Shown in pieces: positions 11,549 through 19,798 of a stretch of 64,000 bases of DNA. Both the position numbers and the translations under genes were made by a program. Under the pieces are notes generated by a model. The model searched no databases, had not been told where the DNA came from, and was given only the letters and a program-made list of their open reading frames with translations. Within the stretch, counting starts at the first letter, position 1, and each line of letters begins with the position of its first letter. The stretch comes from Balanoglossus misakiensis (taxonomy: Eukaryota; Hemichordata): positions 8,680,001-8,744,000 of the forward strand of contig CM082595.2 of the NCBI GenBank assembly GCA_040954595.2. The letters run 5' to 3'.

Positions 11549-11552
11549 TTAA
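11549..11552. other. TTAA target-site duplication, left copy
   Basis: TTAA directly precedes the left terminal inverted repeat and belongs to satellite A sequence (compare GGGTATTTAAAATTG near 10970). The right copy is at 12331-12334. Confidence 0.7.
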
Positions 11553-12330
11553 GATGGGTCCCCCGGTTCTTTTTGCTCGTTGCTATGGGCCTTTGTAGGA
11601 CATTACACCCCGATTTGAGTCTAACACGGGGCCGGTAACTAGTTAAAAATCTGCACGATTGTGAGCGCGCGCCCCCTGACGCCATTGATATGCAAATTAG
11701 CTAGGTCAAATTTCAAAAGCCTAAGGCTTTTTATTCCGTGACCTCAAAAACGAACTTGATACGTATTCATTAGTTGCTTGAACCAGGGAAGATCGTGACG
11801 GATTTTGATTTCGAATATTATCGTTGTATCCTACGATTTCAGCATACCCGTACCACACCTGAAAAAGCCATCGATTTTGGGTGATTTTGGACACACTCTT
11901 CCACCGGTATCGCTTCTTAGCACGACGAAAACCGAAAAAACGATCCGTCACACTGTGCGGAAGTGCGTTCTCAACAAGCAGGTCAAATTTGACTGGCGTA
12001 CGTGGCCTATGAAAAAAGCCTTAGGGATTTTCGTGAACGGTACAAAATCTCTGTGTACAAAACATTGGATTTTTAGCGTTCGATCCAGTTACTCTGGTTA
12101 CAGGACGCGCACGCCATCGCTGACCGCTGCTTTGCCGTATTAGCGTGGCGGCCTATGACCGGGCGGTAGCTGCCGTAAACATACTTGGACAGGGGGTGTG
12201 CACACAATCGTGTGTATTTTTAACAAGTTACAAGCCCCTTGTCGGACGTTCATAACGGTTTCGATCAAAATTGAGTGTAGTGTCCCATAAAGGCCCATAG
12301 CAGCGAGCAAAAAGATACGGGGGACCCATC
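11553..12330. mobile_element. Non-autonomous TTAA-flanked DNA transposon (MITE, piggyBac-like)
   Basis: The 778-bp element begins GATGGGTCCCCCG and ends CGGGGGACCCATC, with TTAA on each side. The terminal inverted repeats extend about 66 bp (11553-11618 and 12265-12330) with roughly 85% matching. A TTAA duplication is characteristic of piggyBac-type transposition, but the terminal sequence itself is not one I recognise. No transposase is present. Frames of 112 codons (plus) and 76 codons (minus) inside it show no domain and overlap on opposite strands, so they are not called. Weaker inner inverted similarity (AGCCTAAGGCTTTTT near 11719 against AAAAAAGCCTTAGG near 12011) suggests a partly fold-back interior. 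Confidence 0.75.
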
Positions 12331-12396
12331 TTAAAGCATGTTGAGATTTATCGTGTAATGTGCTATATAAGTAATAAATATTGTGTACAATAACTG
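12331..12396. other. Short AT-rich spacer between MITE and YR retrotransposon
   Basis: It opens with the right TTAA copy (12331-12334). Satellite A does not clearly resume after the MITE. GTGTACAATAAC at 12383-12394 also occurs shortly before repeat A2 (near 16308), so the A repeat may extend leftward with an indel. Confidence 0.4.
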
Positions 12397-12477
12397 GGAG
12401 CTGGGATCGAGGATGTGGGAGTTGGTCCTGGGACGAGGCTACCTCGTGGTTTTTTGCCCAGACGGACAGCGGACATT
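12397..12477 (+). repeat. Split direct repeat A1 (left end of YR element)
   Basis: It is identical to A2 apart from one T in a T-run. It contains a hairpin, ACGAGG-CTA-CCTCGT (12433-12447), enclosed by CTGGG (12428-12432) and CCCAG (12457-12461). In this element class the A and B repeats allow a circular DNA intermediate to be made and then integrated by the recombinase. Confidence 0.85.
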
Positions 12478-12549
12478 TTGTATGACGCTCGCCGAAACTG
12501 CTTTAATTTCGATCTTTCCCGGACATACCCCCAATAGTCACCAGTTACA

Positions 12550-13545
12550 ATGTCAGAAGATTACAGCTTTGTTGAATGGTGTGAAGCGGCGGGTCTTTCA
12601 AAAGACACTATCAGCTCACTAACCACCTCCCAGGTCACATCCTCCGAAGTACTGTAGTGCCTCAGCGACCAAGACATTGTCGACCTACAACTACACATCG
12701 GTCAACATGGACTGCTTCGCCAGTTGCGAAACAAACTATGCTCTCAAAAAGCGGAATCTAAGCCCGTGGACACGCCGAAGCCCGCCGGCGAGGCCACCAA
12801 AGAGGTAACCACACAAGACTTGGCAAAAAACAAGGCACTGAATGAGCTCCTCGAAACCCTAGGCAACGATGCCCTCAAAGACGTCCTGTCCGACCAACCA
12901 CAGGCCACAAACGCAAAGCCAGCCCCCGGGAAAGGTGAGCGAAAACCCCTACTAATTCCGGACTATGTCACCACGAAAAAGGGTTCGTTCGATCAACCAG
13001 ACGAAACTGAACTGGCCGCCGACGAAGACACAAAATTAGTTATGCGAACAGCAAAACAACGACCGCGACCGGACCAAGTTTCACTGCCACAGTGGATATC
13101 AGCCAATGCCCGCATTTTAAAGGCACTGATCGCCCGCGGTATGTCCACGGAAGAGACACTGGCATATCTCGATCATACAATTAATATTGGTGACTACACT
13201 CAATCATTCACAATCCCATCGGTCCTGACTTACGATCACGAGTGCAGGAAAAAGCAGGCTGCCGATTCGCTCGCGTGGGTTGCCGTAGACCTTCACCTGT
13301 CACTCTATCACCTTGATGAGCGGCAAGTCGCGCCTCAGCAAAAAGGGAAAAATACCACAGGCAACTCCAAAGGTCGCAGTTATGATTCGAAAGGCTAGGA
13401 AATTTGCTTCGATTTCCAAAACCCACCGGGCTGCAACCTACACCGCACCTACTGTCGTTTTGCGCACATATGCATCGAGGACGGGTGCCACAAAGATCAC
13501 CCACAACACCGCCACAAATCGCTAACTTCGAACAATCATGCCTAG
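12550..13545 (+). pseudogene. gag: Gag of the YR retrotransposon, two in-frame stops
   Basis: One frame runs from the ATG at 12550 to the TAG at 13543-13545. The N-terminal 60 residues (FVEWCEAAGLSKDT...LSDQDIVDLQLHIGQ) look like a small helical, SAM-like module. A low-complexity Lys/Pro/Thr stretch follows. The central region (LPQWISANARILKALIARG, then IPSVLTYDHECRKKQA) matches the conserved DIRS/Ngaro Gag core. The C-terminus holds a Cys/His finger after GCNLHRTYCRFAHIC, with the pattern ICFDF...GC...YCRFAHIC...GCHKDH. TAG stops at 12655-12657 and 13396-13398 break the frame without shifting it. The protein would package element RNA. Gag and pol lie in the same frame, so they may once have been one polyprotein. 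Confidence 0.75.
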
Positions 13546-16147
13546 GATAAGGTTGCTAGCCCTCTTACTGATCACCTGGCAACGTGGAATGATGAACTGG
13601 AAAATGACATGGATCGCGACTTCATACTCAACGGTTTAAAATTTGGTTTCGATATCATTACCCCTGGTACCCCCCTTCAAAACGTGGACAGAAAAAAACT
13701 ATGCGTCATGCTCTGACCCTGCTAATCGCAAGGCAGTCGAGGAACAAATTATCCATGAGGTTGATGTGGGTAATTACCGTGTCACAGCGGAGAAGCCTCA
13801 AATAATTAGCAGTTTAGGTGCCATCCCCAAGAAAAACTCTGACAAAGTCAGACTCATACACGACTGCAGCCGCCCAGTAGGAGGCGGTGTCAACGCGTAC
13901 GCTTCTACTTCAACTTTTAAATATGAAACTATAGATCACGCGGTGCAACTGTGCAAAGTTGGTTCATATCTCGCGAAAGTGGACTTGAAGTCAGCGTACC
14001 GTTCGGTCCCTATAAGCACGGACTCGCAGCGAGCTACAGGTCTCCGCTACAAATTTTCAGGACAGAATACCTCTACTTATATGGTGGACACCAGGCTACC
14101 ATTCGGGGCAGCCAAAAGCCCAGAAATTTTCACCCGCATAACGCAAAGCGTCACCAGAATGATGTGCAGAAAAGGGTACCAGGCGGTAATTGTTTATCTT
14201 GATGATTTTCTGATTATAGCGGACTCCAAATTTGCTTGCGAGCAAGCATTTCTGGCTTTATTACAACTTTTACAGAACCTTGGCTTCACAATAAACTGGG
14301 ACAAAGTGGTAAACCCAACACAGCAGCTGACATTTCTTGGCATAGAGATAAATGCACGCACACGGACGCTTTCCCTCAATAAGGGCAAATTACAGGACTT
14401 GAGCGACCTTTTGCAACACTGGCTTCCTAAGCGGCGAACAACCAAACGCGAACTCCAACAACTACTTGGCAAACTCAACTGGGCAGCACGGGTTATTCGC
14501 GGCGGACGCACATTTTTGAGACGTCTTATTGACTTGTCAAACTCAGTTTCACAGCAGTCTCACCACATACGCCTTCACAGGCACGCGAGAGCGGACATCC
14601 AATGGTGGACAAATCTGAGCAAAATTTTCAATGGTACGGCTTTCTTCATTGAGGAGACTCCGTTGCCCCAACAGGTTTTCACCACTGATGCATGCGCAAT
14701 AGCGGGAGCAGGTATTTTCGCGAATGACTGGTTTTATACACAGTGGTCGGCCGACCACCCTATCTTGGCAGACATGCACATCAACTTACAGGAACTGTAT
14801 ACAGTCCTGATTGCATGCAGGCGATGGTGTTGTTTCTGGGACAAACGCCACATAGTGGTATATACAGACAATACCACAACCATGTACGCCATTAACTCTG
14901 GTACATCCCGCAACAAAGCGGCTATGGAATGGCTTCGCGAGTTGTTCTGGCTGTCGGCACTATTTAATTTCCACATCACAGCCCGATACGTGAGCACCAA
15001 GGACAACAGCGCAGACTCCTTATCGCGTTTACACTCTGCCAAACACTACTTCACAGCAGTGAACCTTCTCGCCAATCACCAGCTACACCCGCTAAGAGAT
15101 TGGTATCGCCATATGACGGATGCTTCTTACTCTCTTCTACTTCAGGGCCTGTGCAGCAACAGTTACACCAGCTGGATATGGACATCGGCAAATACAAGCA
15201 CGCAGCATATGCAGAATCAACAAAGAAAACATACAGCTCTCAAACGTACTGCCTACCTCCGGTTTTGTCTCTACTTCGGCCTCAGGCCTGTGCCCGGCAC
15301 GCAACTCACCGTCTGCAGATACATTGTCTTCCTGGCTCGGTCACTAAAACCTAGTAGCCTCCCAGGATATTTGAACATTATTAGACTCTTACATGCTGAA
15401 GCTGGCTACGCCAACCCTTTAGAGAACAACTGGCTCCTTTGTATTTTGAAGCGGGGCATAGCTAGGACTCACAGGGTCCCACCCAGCCAAAAACTGCCAA
15501 TCTCGCCTTCAATACTGAAGGACATTCACTCACACCTGGATCTGTCAATCCCCTTCAATGCCACATTTTGGTGCGCTTGTCTTTTCGCATTTTTCACCTT
15601 CGCCAGAAAGTCCACATTGTTGTTAAAAGATCAAACACTGCCAAATTCCAGTAAGTAATTGCGCAGAGATGATGTGTCCGTTCACAACGGTCTGGCTACC
15701 ATTACGGTCCGCCACACAAAAACTATCCAGTATGGCCAACGAGTACTAGAGTTGCCCCTTCAACAAATTGCCAACTCCTGCCTATGTCCGGTGGCAGCTT
15801 TCCACCAGATGCTTCATCTCTCCCCATCAGAGGAACCTCATACCCATTTATTTTCATATCGACCATCAGTCAATGCACCCACATCCTGCCCTCAGGTTCT
15901 CACTCATTCAAAGTTTACAAAGACACTCAGACTAGTCCTGAGCAATTGTGGCTGCAAACCATCCCTGTATTCGGGTCATTCATTTCGCAGGGGAGGGGCA
16001 ACATTTGCGGTGAACTTGGGTATTCCCCCTCTTCTCATCAAATTACAAGGCGACTGGAGCTCAAATGCCTTCAAACGCTATACTGTCATTTCCTCGGAAA
16101 CCAAATGTAGAGTCGCCAAATCCCTGGCGTTAGCCTTATCAGATTAG
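13546..16147 (+). pseudogene. pol: RT-RNase H-tyrosine recombinase polyprotein, one frameshift and one stop
   Basis: The N-terminal part (WNDELENDMDRDFILNGLKF) is in gag's frame. A run of seven A at 13692-13698 shifts it into the frame that carries everything else; six would restore continuity. RT motifs are KVDLKSAYRSVPIS, LPFGAAKSPEIF and YLDDF (14195-14209). The RT connection has LQQLLGKLNWAARVIRGGR. RNase H keeps four acidic positions: FTTDA (Asp at 14687), NLQELY, VYTDN and NSADSLSR. The recombinase follows in the same frame, with Arg in FARKS (15605), HSFR (15977-15988) and Tyr in FKRYT (16079). A TAA at 15656-15658 interrupts it just before LRRDDV, and the alignment is continuous across it. 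The product would copy the RNA and integrate a circular DNA. Confidence 0.85.
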
Positions 16148-16171
16148 TAAGGGCGCTAGCACGCACTGCCT

Positions 16172-16257
16172 GTGTTGGGGGTATTGTTTGGCGTTTTTTC
16201 AGGCTATTTAGCCGGTCAACATGAGAAATTAAACTAGTTGACCTTTACCCCCAACAC
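16172..16257 (+). other. Nested inverted repeats (three-way-junction fold) over B1
   Basis: An outer 12-bp stem pairs GTGTTGGGGGTA (16172-16183) with TACCCCCAACAC (16246-16257). Inside it are a hairpin GGCTA-TT-TAGCC (16202-16213) and another, GGTCAAC (16214-16220) with GTTGACC (16237-16243). The inner hairpins recur in B2. The outer left arm lies outside B and is absent near B2. The role is unknown; a recombination site or 3'-end RNA structure is plausible. Confidence 0.7.
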
Positions 16258-16296
16258 TTGTGTCTGTTTTATTAGTTTGTTAGTGATAGTAGTGTT
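16191..16296 (+). repeat. Split direct repeat B1
   Basis: This 106-bp sequence, from GCG-T-run-CAGGC to AGTAGTGTT, is repeated as B2 with few differences. It lies just after the recombinase stop and before A2. Confidence 0.85.
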
Positions 16297-16340
16297 GCCA
16301 TTTAAGTGTACAATAACACTTGTTTTATTGGAGTTTAAAT

Positions 16341-16422
16341 GGAGCTGGGATCGAGGATGTGGGAGTTGGTCCTGGGACGAGGCTACCTCGTGGTTTTTTT
16401 GCCCAGACGGACAGCGGACATT
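16341..16422 (+). repeat. Split direct repeat A2
   Basis: It copies A1 with one extra T. The hairpin is kept: CTGGG 16372-16376, ACGAGG 16377-16382, CCTCGT 16386-16391, CCCAG 16402-16406. It lies between B1 and B2, as expected for a Ngaro/PAT terminus. Confidence 0.85.
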
Positions 16423-16544
16423 CCCCACCCTCCCTCCCATTGTTTAAAAAAATACGATAATGTTATTAAAAGTTAAGAGCTTTATCGTTAGAAGCGCTTT
16501 TAGTGTTACATGCTTCGCCTCTGCATTCTGTAATTCCTGTTCTT

Positions 16545-16650
16545 GCGGTTTTTCAGGCTATTTAGCCGGTCAACATGAGAAATTAAAATAGTTGACCTTT
16601 ACCCCCCACACTTGTGTCTGTTTTATTAGTTTGTTAGTGATAGTAGTGTT
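16545..16650 (+). repeat. Split direct repeat B2 (right end of YR element)
   Basis: This is the second copy of B. It ends at AGTAGTGTT, after which the sequence continues directly as a unit of the 176-bp repeat, so 16650 is taken as the right end of the element. Confidence 0.8.
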
Positions 16651-17572
16651 CTCGGAGCTCACAAACAGTGTTATGGGAAATTCAAGCTGCTAAACTTGCA
16701 TGTCTCTACATTTACTGAAATTCTGATTATGAGCTAAATAAGGCAATGTATGGGAATGTCATTTTACCGCATACTGTCGCACAACATTTCTATTTAGCAT
16801 GGGAAATAGTCTTAAGAACAGTATTCTCAGAGTTGACAAACTGTGTTATGTGTAGGATATTCAAGTTGCCTAATTGACAATTGTTAGCAACCAGTTGTCT
16901 TCAAGAAGGTTTGGGGCACCAACCTCAACGTGCTTTATTCTCACTACATTTAGGTACCCAGGTATGCTAGATGGTTTTAGTGATCTATAAAGTTACCTTG
17001 TATATTGAGCAACTGTTAACTTTGAGTGTTGCTCAATGATAGGAAAGTCCTTTGTTCATTTTCAAAAATGTGAACAAAACACACTGAGTTATGTACGGGA
17101 TATTGATGTTGCCTAATTTGCATGTCTCCACATTTACTTAAACTCTAAAAGGGAGACAAATGTCGCAGCAGAGGGAAAATAATTATGCCACACGCAACAC
17201 ATTTATTGAGCATGGGAAATGTTCATGAGAACTGTCTTATGAGAATTCTCAGGGCTCACAAACTGTGTTATAGGAAATCTGACAAGGAATCCAAACTGTA
17301 ACACATACACAACATTGTTATTTAGCCTGGGAAATGGTCCTGAGAACAATATTCTCAGAGTTGACAAACTGTGTTATGTGCATGTTATATTGATGTTGTC
17401 TAATTTGTACGCATGTACATTTATTAATACTCTGACAGTGAGCTTAATAACGCAGCGCCGGCTAAGGTCATGTTGCCATGTACACAACATTTTTAATTAG
17501 CATAGGTAATGGTCATGATAACTTCATTTGCAGAGCTGTCAAACTGTGTTATGTGAAATTCATGTTGCCTTT
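16651..17572. repeat. Diverged tandem repeat of about 176 bp, five to six units
   Basis: Units begin CTCAGAG(T/C)TGACAAACTGTGTTATG, pass through TTGCCTAATTTGCATGTCTC and ACATTTA, and end AACATTT...TAGCATGGGAAATGGTC...GAACA. Recognisable starts are near 16651, 16827, 17080, 17248, 17354 and 17531. Two full units measure 176 and 177 bp; one (17248-17353) is shortened to 106 bp. About 200 bases of unrelated sequence (near 16880-17075) interrupt the second. Divergence is high, so the array is old. No gene is visible. Confidence 0.7.
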
Positions 17573-18383
17573 TTCGTGATGATGGCTTGTGGTACACAAG
17601 GGTGAACAGCAATCAGCAATTGCTTGTATGAAGGGTATGATGATTGGTTTACAAATGTGAATGGTATAATAATGGGCAACACACGTGGAAGGGTTTAATA
17701 AACAGTTAACAAATGTGGTGATGGTTTGCGGTAAAATTGAGTGTACACAGATTATAATGGGCCAAACAATGAGTATAATAAAGATAATTGCACTGTGCAT
17801 GTCCCGCACTTTGGCCCCTCACTATTGTATTTTCGACACCCTTACATACCTTTTAATGATGGTGAAGGGTTTTATGTGAATGGTGTAATAAAGGTTAACA
17901 AATGTGGTGATAGCTTTGGTGTACAGGCTGTAAATATTGATAGTAATGACAAAGGTATAATAATAAAAGCTTAAATAAGTGTCGGGGTATACTCATCATG
18001 ATGGTTCGTTCATTGGTTAATGTGTATATTTTATGAATAACATGCTATTGTTTCTCAGATAGTTCATAATCAGGATTTTTCCATGCACATCGTCATCATG
18101 ATTCAGTGGAATTCTTCGGAATGGTACCTGTGATCATTTTCACGCACCGACACACTGTACGCGGCAGACATGCAGAAAATATTAACACGTAACTCGCACG
18201 CATAATGTTAAATCTAAACGACTATATGTTAGGTTAGCTTCAACTCCCCACCCCATCCACATTCCACATTTAGCTTGCAGTGAGGTTTTGGGGTAGTACC
18301 GATTGGGAAACTTCAAGGTTCATTCACTGTATCAAATATTGGATTTGTCACACTGTGTCTGGGGTGGGTAAAACATGGAGAAA
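17573..18383. other. Unassigned AT-rich stretch
   Basis: Nothing is recognised as a gene. Two loosely related segments, AAGGGTTTAATAAACAG with GTTAACAAATGTGGTGAT near 17691-17724 and a similar pair near 17866-17910, hint at an old local duplication about 180 bases apart. Short frames on both strands lack any protein signature. Confidence 0.4.
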
Positions 18384-18759
18384 TGTTGTCAGTAAACTTT
18401 AACCAGGCAGGTCACATGAAAGGAAGATTTTATTGTTTGAGTTCGATGACATACATGATAAGATTTGTCACTTTTGACACCTTTTTGCAATTTGACTTAG
18501 ACGCAGATGTATCTTTTCATTTGGACACTGTTATGTTTACTGACTCGATGAGATCAGGTAACGTTTTGTGTAACTCTTTTAATGAGAAACTTCAACTGGA
18601 ACACGAACACAACAACTGTACGTTCTGCTAGTACAAGATGGCAGCCATGAACGCAGGGAAAAAACATGACCTTACAATGTCATATAAACTCTGCTAGAGG
18701 GCGCTCTATCAAAGCATTGCATGTGATATGCTATAGTGGGTTATAGGCATATCATAACA
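18384..18759 (-). repeat. 3' LTR of the truncated element
   Basis: On the minus strand it begins TGTTATGATATG directly after the polypurine tract and probably ends TTACTGACAACA at 18384, giving 376 bp with TG...CA ends. A poly(A) signal AATAAA (minus) lies near 18428-18435. The far edge is inferred, since no second LTR is available. Confidence 0.55.
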
Positions 18760-18770
18760 TCCCCCTCCTT
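18760..18770 (-). other. Polypurine tract
   Basis: The minus strand reads AAGGAGGGGGA immediately before the LTR start TG. This is the usual plus-strand DNA primer of LTR retroelements. Confidence 0.7.
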
Positions 18771-18996
18771 AAGCTGGATAGCAAACTTGTGAAAAGTGTA
18801 TTGCGATAAATGTTCAGACACAGAGTCCATAATGTTCTATCAACTGAGAGTTCCTATCAGTCTATGAATTCATGCAAACAGTGTTCATTGTAATGTTCAA
18901 ATAACGCTAAAGTTTTGACACTGGGAATAACACCAACACTGTGAAATGTACTGCAAGATTTTCAGCTTTGTGAAATGTTTTAACAAGAATGCAACA
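18771..18996 (-). other. 3' untranslated region of the truncated element
   Basis: This is non-coding sequence between the integrase stop and the polypurine tract. No signal is recognised in it. Confidence 0.45.
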
Positions 18997-19406
18997 TCAA
19001 CAACTAATGGTCTCTGGTGATTCACGAGAGTACAAAATCATCGAATTTGCTCGGTAGTTTACTGTTCCGCTTTGGGCGATCCACAGAACAAGGAGCAAGT
19101 GTTTCTTGAGCGGTGTCTGCCTTGAGTGCACATCTGACATCTGGCTGGCGATCCATGTTTCATCAGTTGCAGTGCGGCTGGATGCTGCATTGTGGTGCGG
19201 TTGGTGCGTGGGCTTTACATGAACTAAATCATGCTGATATTGAACTCCCTCCGGGGTCCGGATGGTGTATCTGCGATCAGACGACTTGTCAATCACCGTA
19301 GCTGGTTGCCAGGTTGACTTTGGTGTCTTCTGAAATCTGCATGGGGAGCCAATATGGAGTGGCATTTTTTCAGCATGTCCTCCATGAGGTATGTAAGAGG
19401 TCAAAA
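18997..19406 (-). pseudogene. Integrase C-terminal fragment of a gypsy-like element
   Basis: The frame contains HIGSPCRFQKTPKSTWQPAT, then VIDKSSDRRYTIRTPEGVQY and LVHVKPTHQP. This matches the C-terminal module of gypsy integrases: a hydrophobic Gly start, W-x-P-A-x-V, a RxYxVxTPxG strand and a His-x-x-Pro end. The tail of about 70 residues is Ser/Thr-rich without a motif. The open frame continues upstream to 19602, but that part has no integrase character and crosses the 40-bp repeat, so I end the fragment at 19406. The catalytic DDE core is absent. The family's role is integration of element DNA in the nucleus; this fragment cannot do so. Confidence 0.6.
19367..19406. repeat. 40-bp direct repeat, copy 1
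   Basis: It is identical to 19759-19798 (TTTTCAGCATGTCC...GAGGTCAAAA). This copy belongs to the integrase-side sequence. Confidence 0.9.
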
Positions 19407-19758
19407 CTCGGTAGTCTGCACCAGGTTCTGCGCCAGGCGCATTTTCATAAAAGGGAACTCTGCGCCATGTGTTTGCACCATGCATTCTGCGCCACCCTTT
19501 GCGCCAAGCGATCTGCGCCACCCTATTCACGTACGTGCATGTGTAGGATGGACGGTAACAACGCAGCGTCCCAGTACACGCACAATATACACGTTTGTAC
19601 ATTACATGTTTATTTCAAATGAAAGGTAATTAAAAAGAACTTTTGTACAGCGTGTAATTTCTGAAAATTGTTGAGAAAAAAAAGTAAATTCAAGTTCGTT
19701 CGCGGGCTGAATGGGTTAACAGGAACAGTTGGTTTCGTGGAAACTACTGATAACTTCG
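19407..19758. other. 352-bp segment between the 40-bp repeats, with TCTGCGCCA minirepeats
   Basis: TCTGCGCCA occurs near 19427, 19459, 19486 and 19512, spaced 26-32 bases, with degenerate forms between. The rest shows nothing recognisable. Confidence 0.6.
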
Positions 19759-19798
19759 TTTTCAGCATGTCCTCCATGAGGTATGTAAGAGGTCAAAA
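19759..19798. repeat. 40-bp direct repeat, copy 2, abutting satellite B
   Basis: It is identical to 19367-19406. Its last bases TCAAAA are also part of the satellite B monomer (CTCAAAATTTCG), so the junction is seamless. Confidence 0.9.

Larger units (their letters stand above)
3331..11552. repeat. Satellite A: tandem array of about 175-194 bp monomers
   Basis: About 40 or more head-to-tail monomers are marked by TGATGCAA...CACTTTGACATGGG...GGGTTAATACGTG...TTTGACATTGC...TTTGCATCAGGG...GATGCATCAG. Successive starts at 3491, 3683, 3877, 4071, 4265, 4440, 4632 and 4826 give lengths of 192, 194, 194, 194, 175, 192 and 194. Three monomer types differ in the first third: ATGCATATGGGGATTTCA (192), ATGCCTACAGGGGGATTTAA (194), and a shortened form with TTTAATGTTAAATG (about 175). 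Within each monomer, TGCATCAGGGTAAATGG and TGCATCAGGGTAGATAG are diverged copies. Divergence increases from about 10.5 kb to the right end. The many 64-65 codon frames are a by-product of the period and are not called as genes. Confidence 0.95.
12397..16650 (+). mobile_element. Ngaro/PAT-like tyrosine-recombinase (DIRS-order) retrotransposon
   Basis: The structure is A1 (12397-12477), gag, RT-RNase H-YR, B1 (16191-16296), A2 (16341-16422), B2 (16545-16650): the split direct repeats that define PAT and Ngaro elements. The coding part has DIRS-type gag, reverse transcriptase, RNase H and a tyrosine recombinase with R, HxxR and Y. No methyltransferase-like domain is seen between RNase H and the recombinase, which favours Ngaro over PAT or DIRS. 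No hydrolase ORF of the kind carried by some Ngaro elements is visible. The element has at least four in-frame stops and one frameshift, so this copy is inactive unless it uses recoding. Confidence 0.85.
18384..19406 (-). mobile_element. 3' end of a second gypsy-like LTR retrotransposon (truncated)
   Basis: On the minus strand the order is integrase C-terminus, short 3' untranslated region, polypurine tract and LTR. Gag, RT and most of the integrase are missing upstream, where the 40-bp direct repeat and then satellite B begin. The LTR shows no obvious similarity to the one at 2295-2829, so this is a different family. Confidence 0.65.

Noticed and set aside
11805-12143. 112-codon ORF inside the MITE as a transposase
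   Set aside because: It has no DDE-type motif or zinc finger, overlaps an opposite-strand frame, and is far too short for a piggyBac-type transposase.
13208-15354. Several frames of 70-105 codons overlapping the YR element ORFs on both strands
   Set aside because: They are shadows of the RT-RNase H-recombinase frame, which carries all the recognisable motifs.
12550-16147. Alternative genetic code in which TAA and TAG encode Gln
   Set aside because: The other open gag and pol frames in the window end at TAG and use CAG/CAA normally; decay of one element is the simpler reading.
19113-19629. Plus-strand ORFs overlapping the integrase fragment
   Set aside because: They lie opposite or beside the minus-strand integrase C-terminus and are Cys/His-rich only by chance from the TCTGCGCCA repeats.
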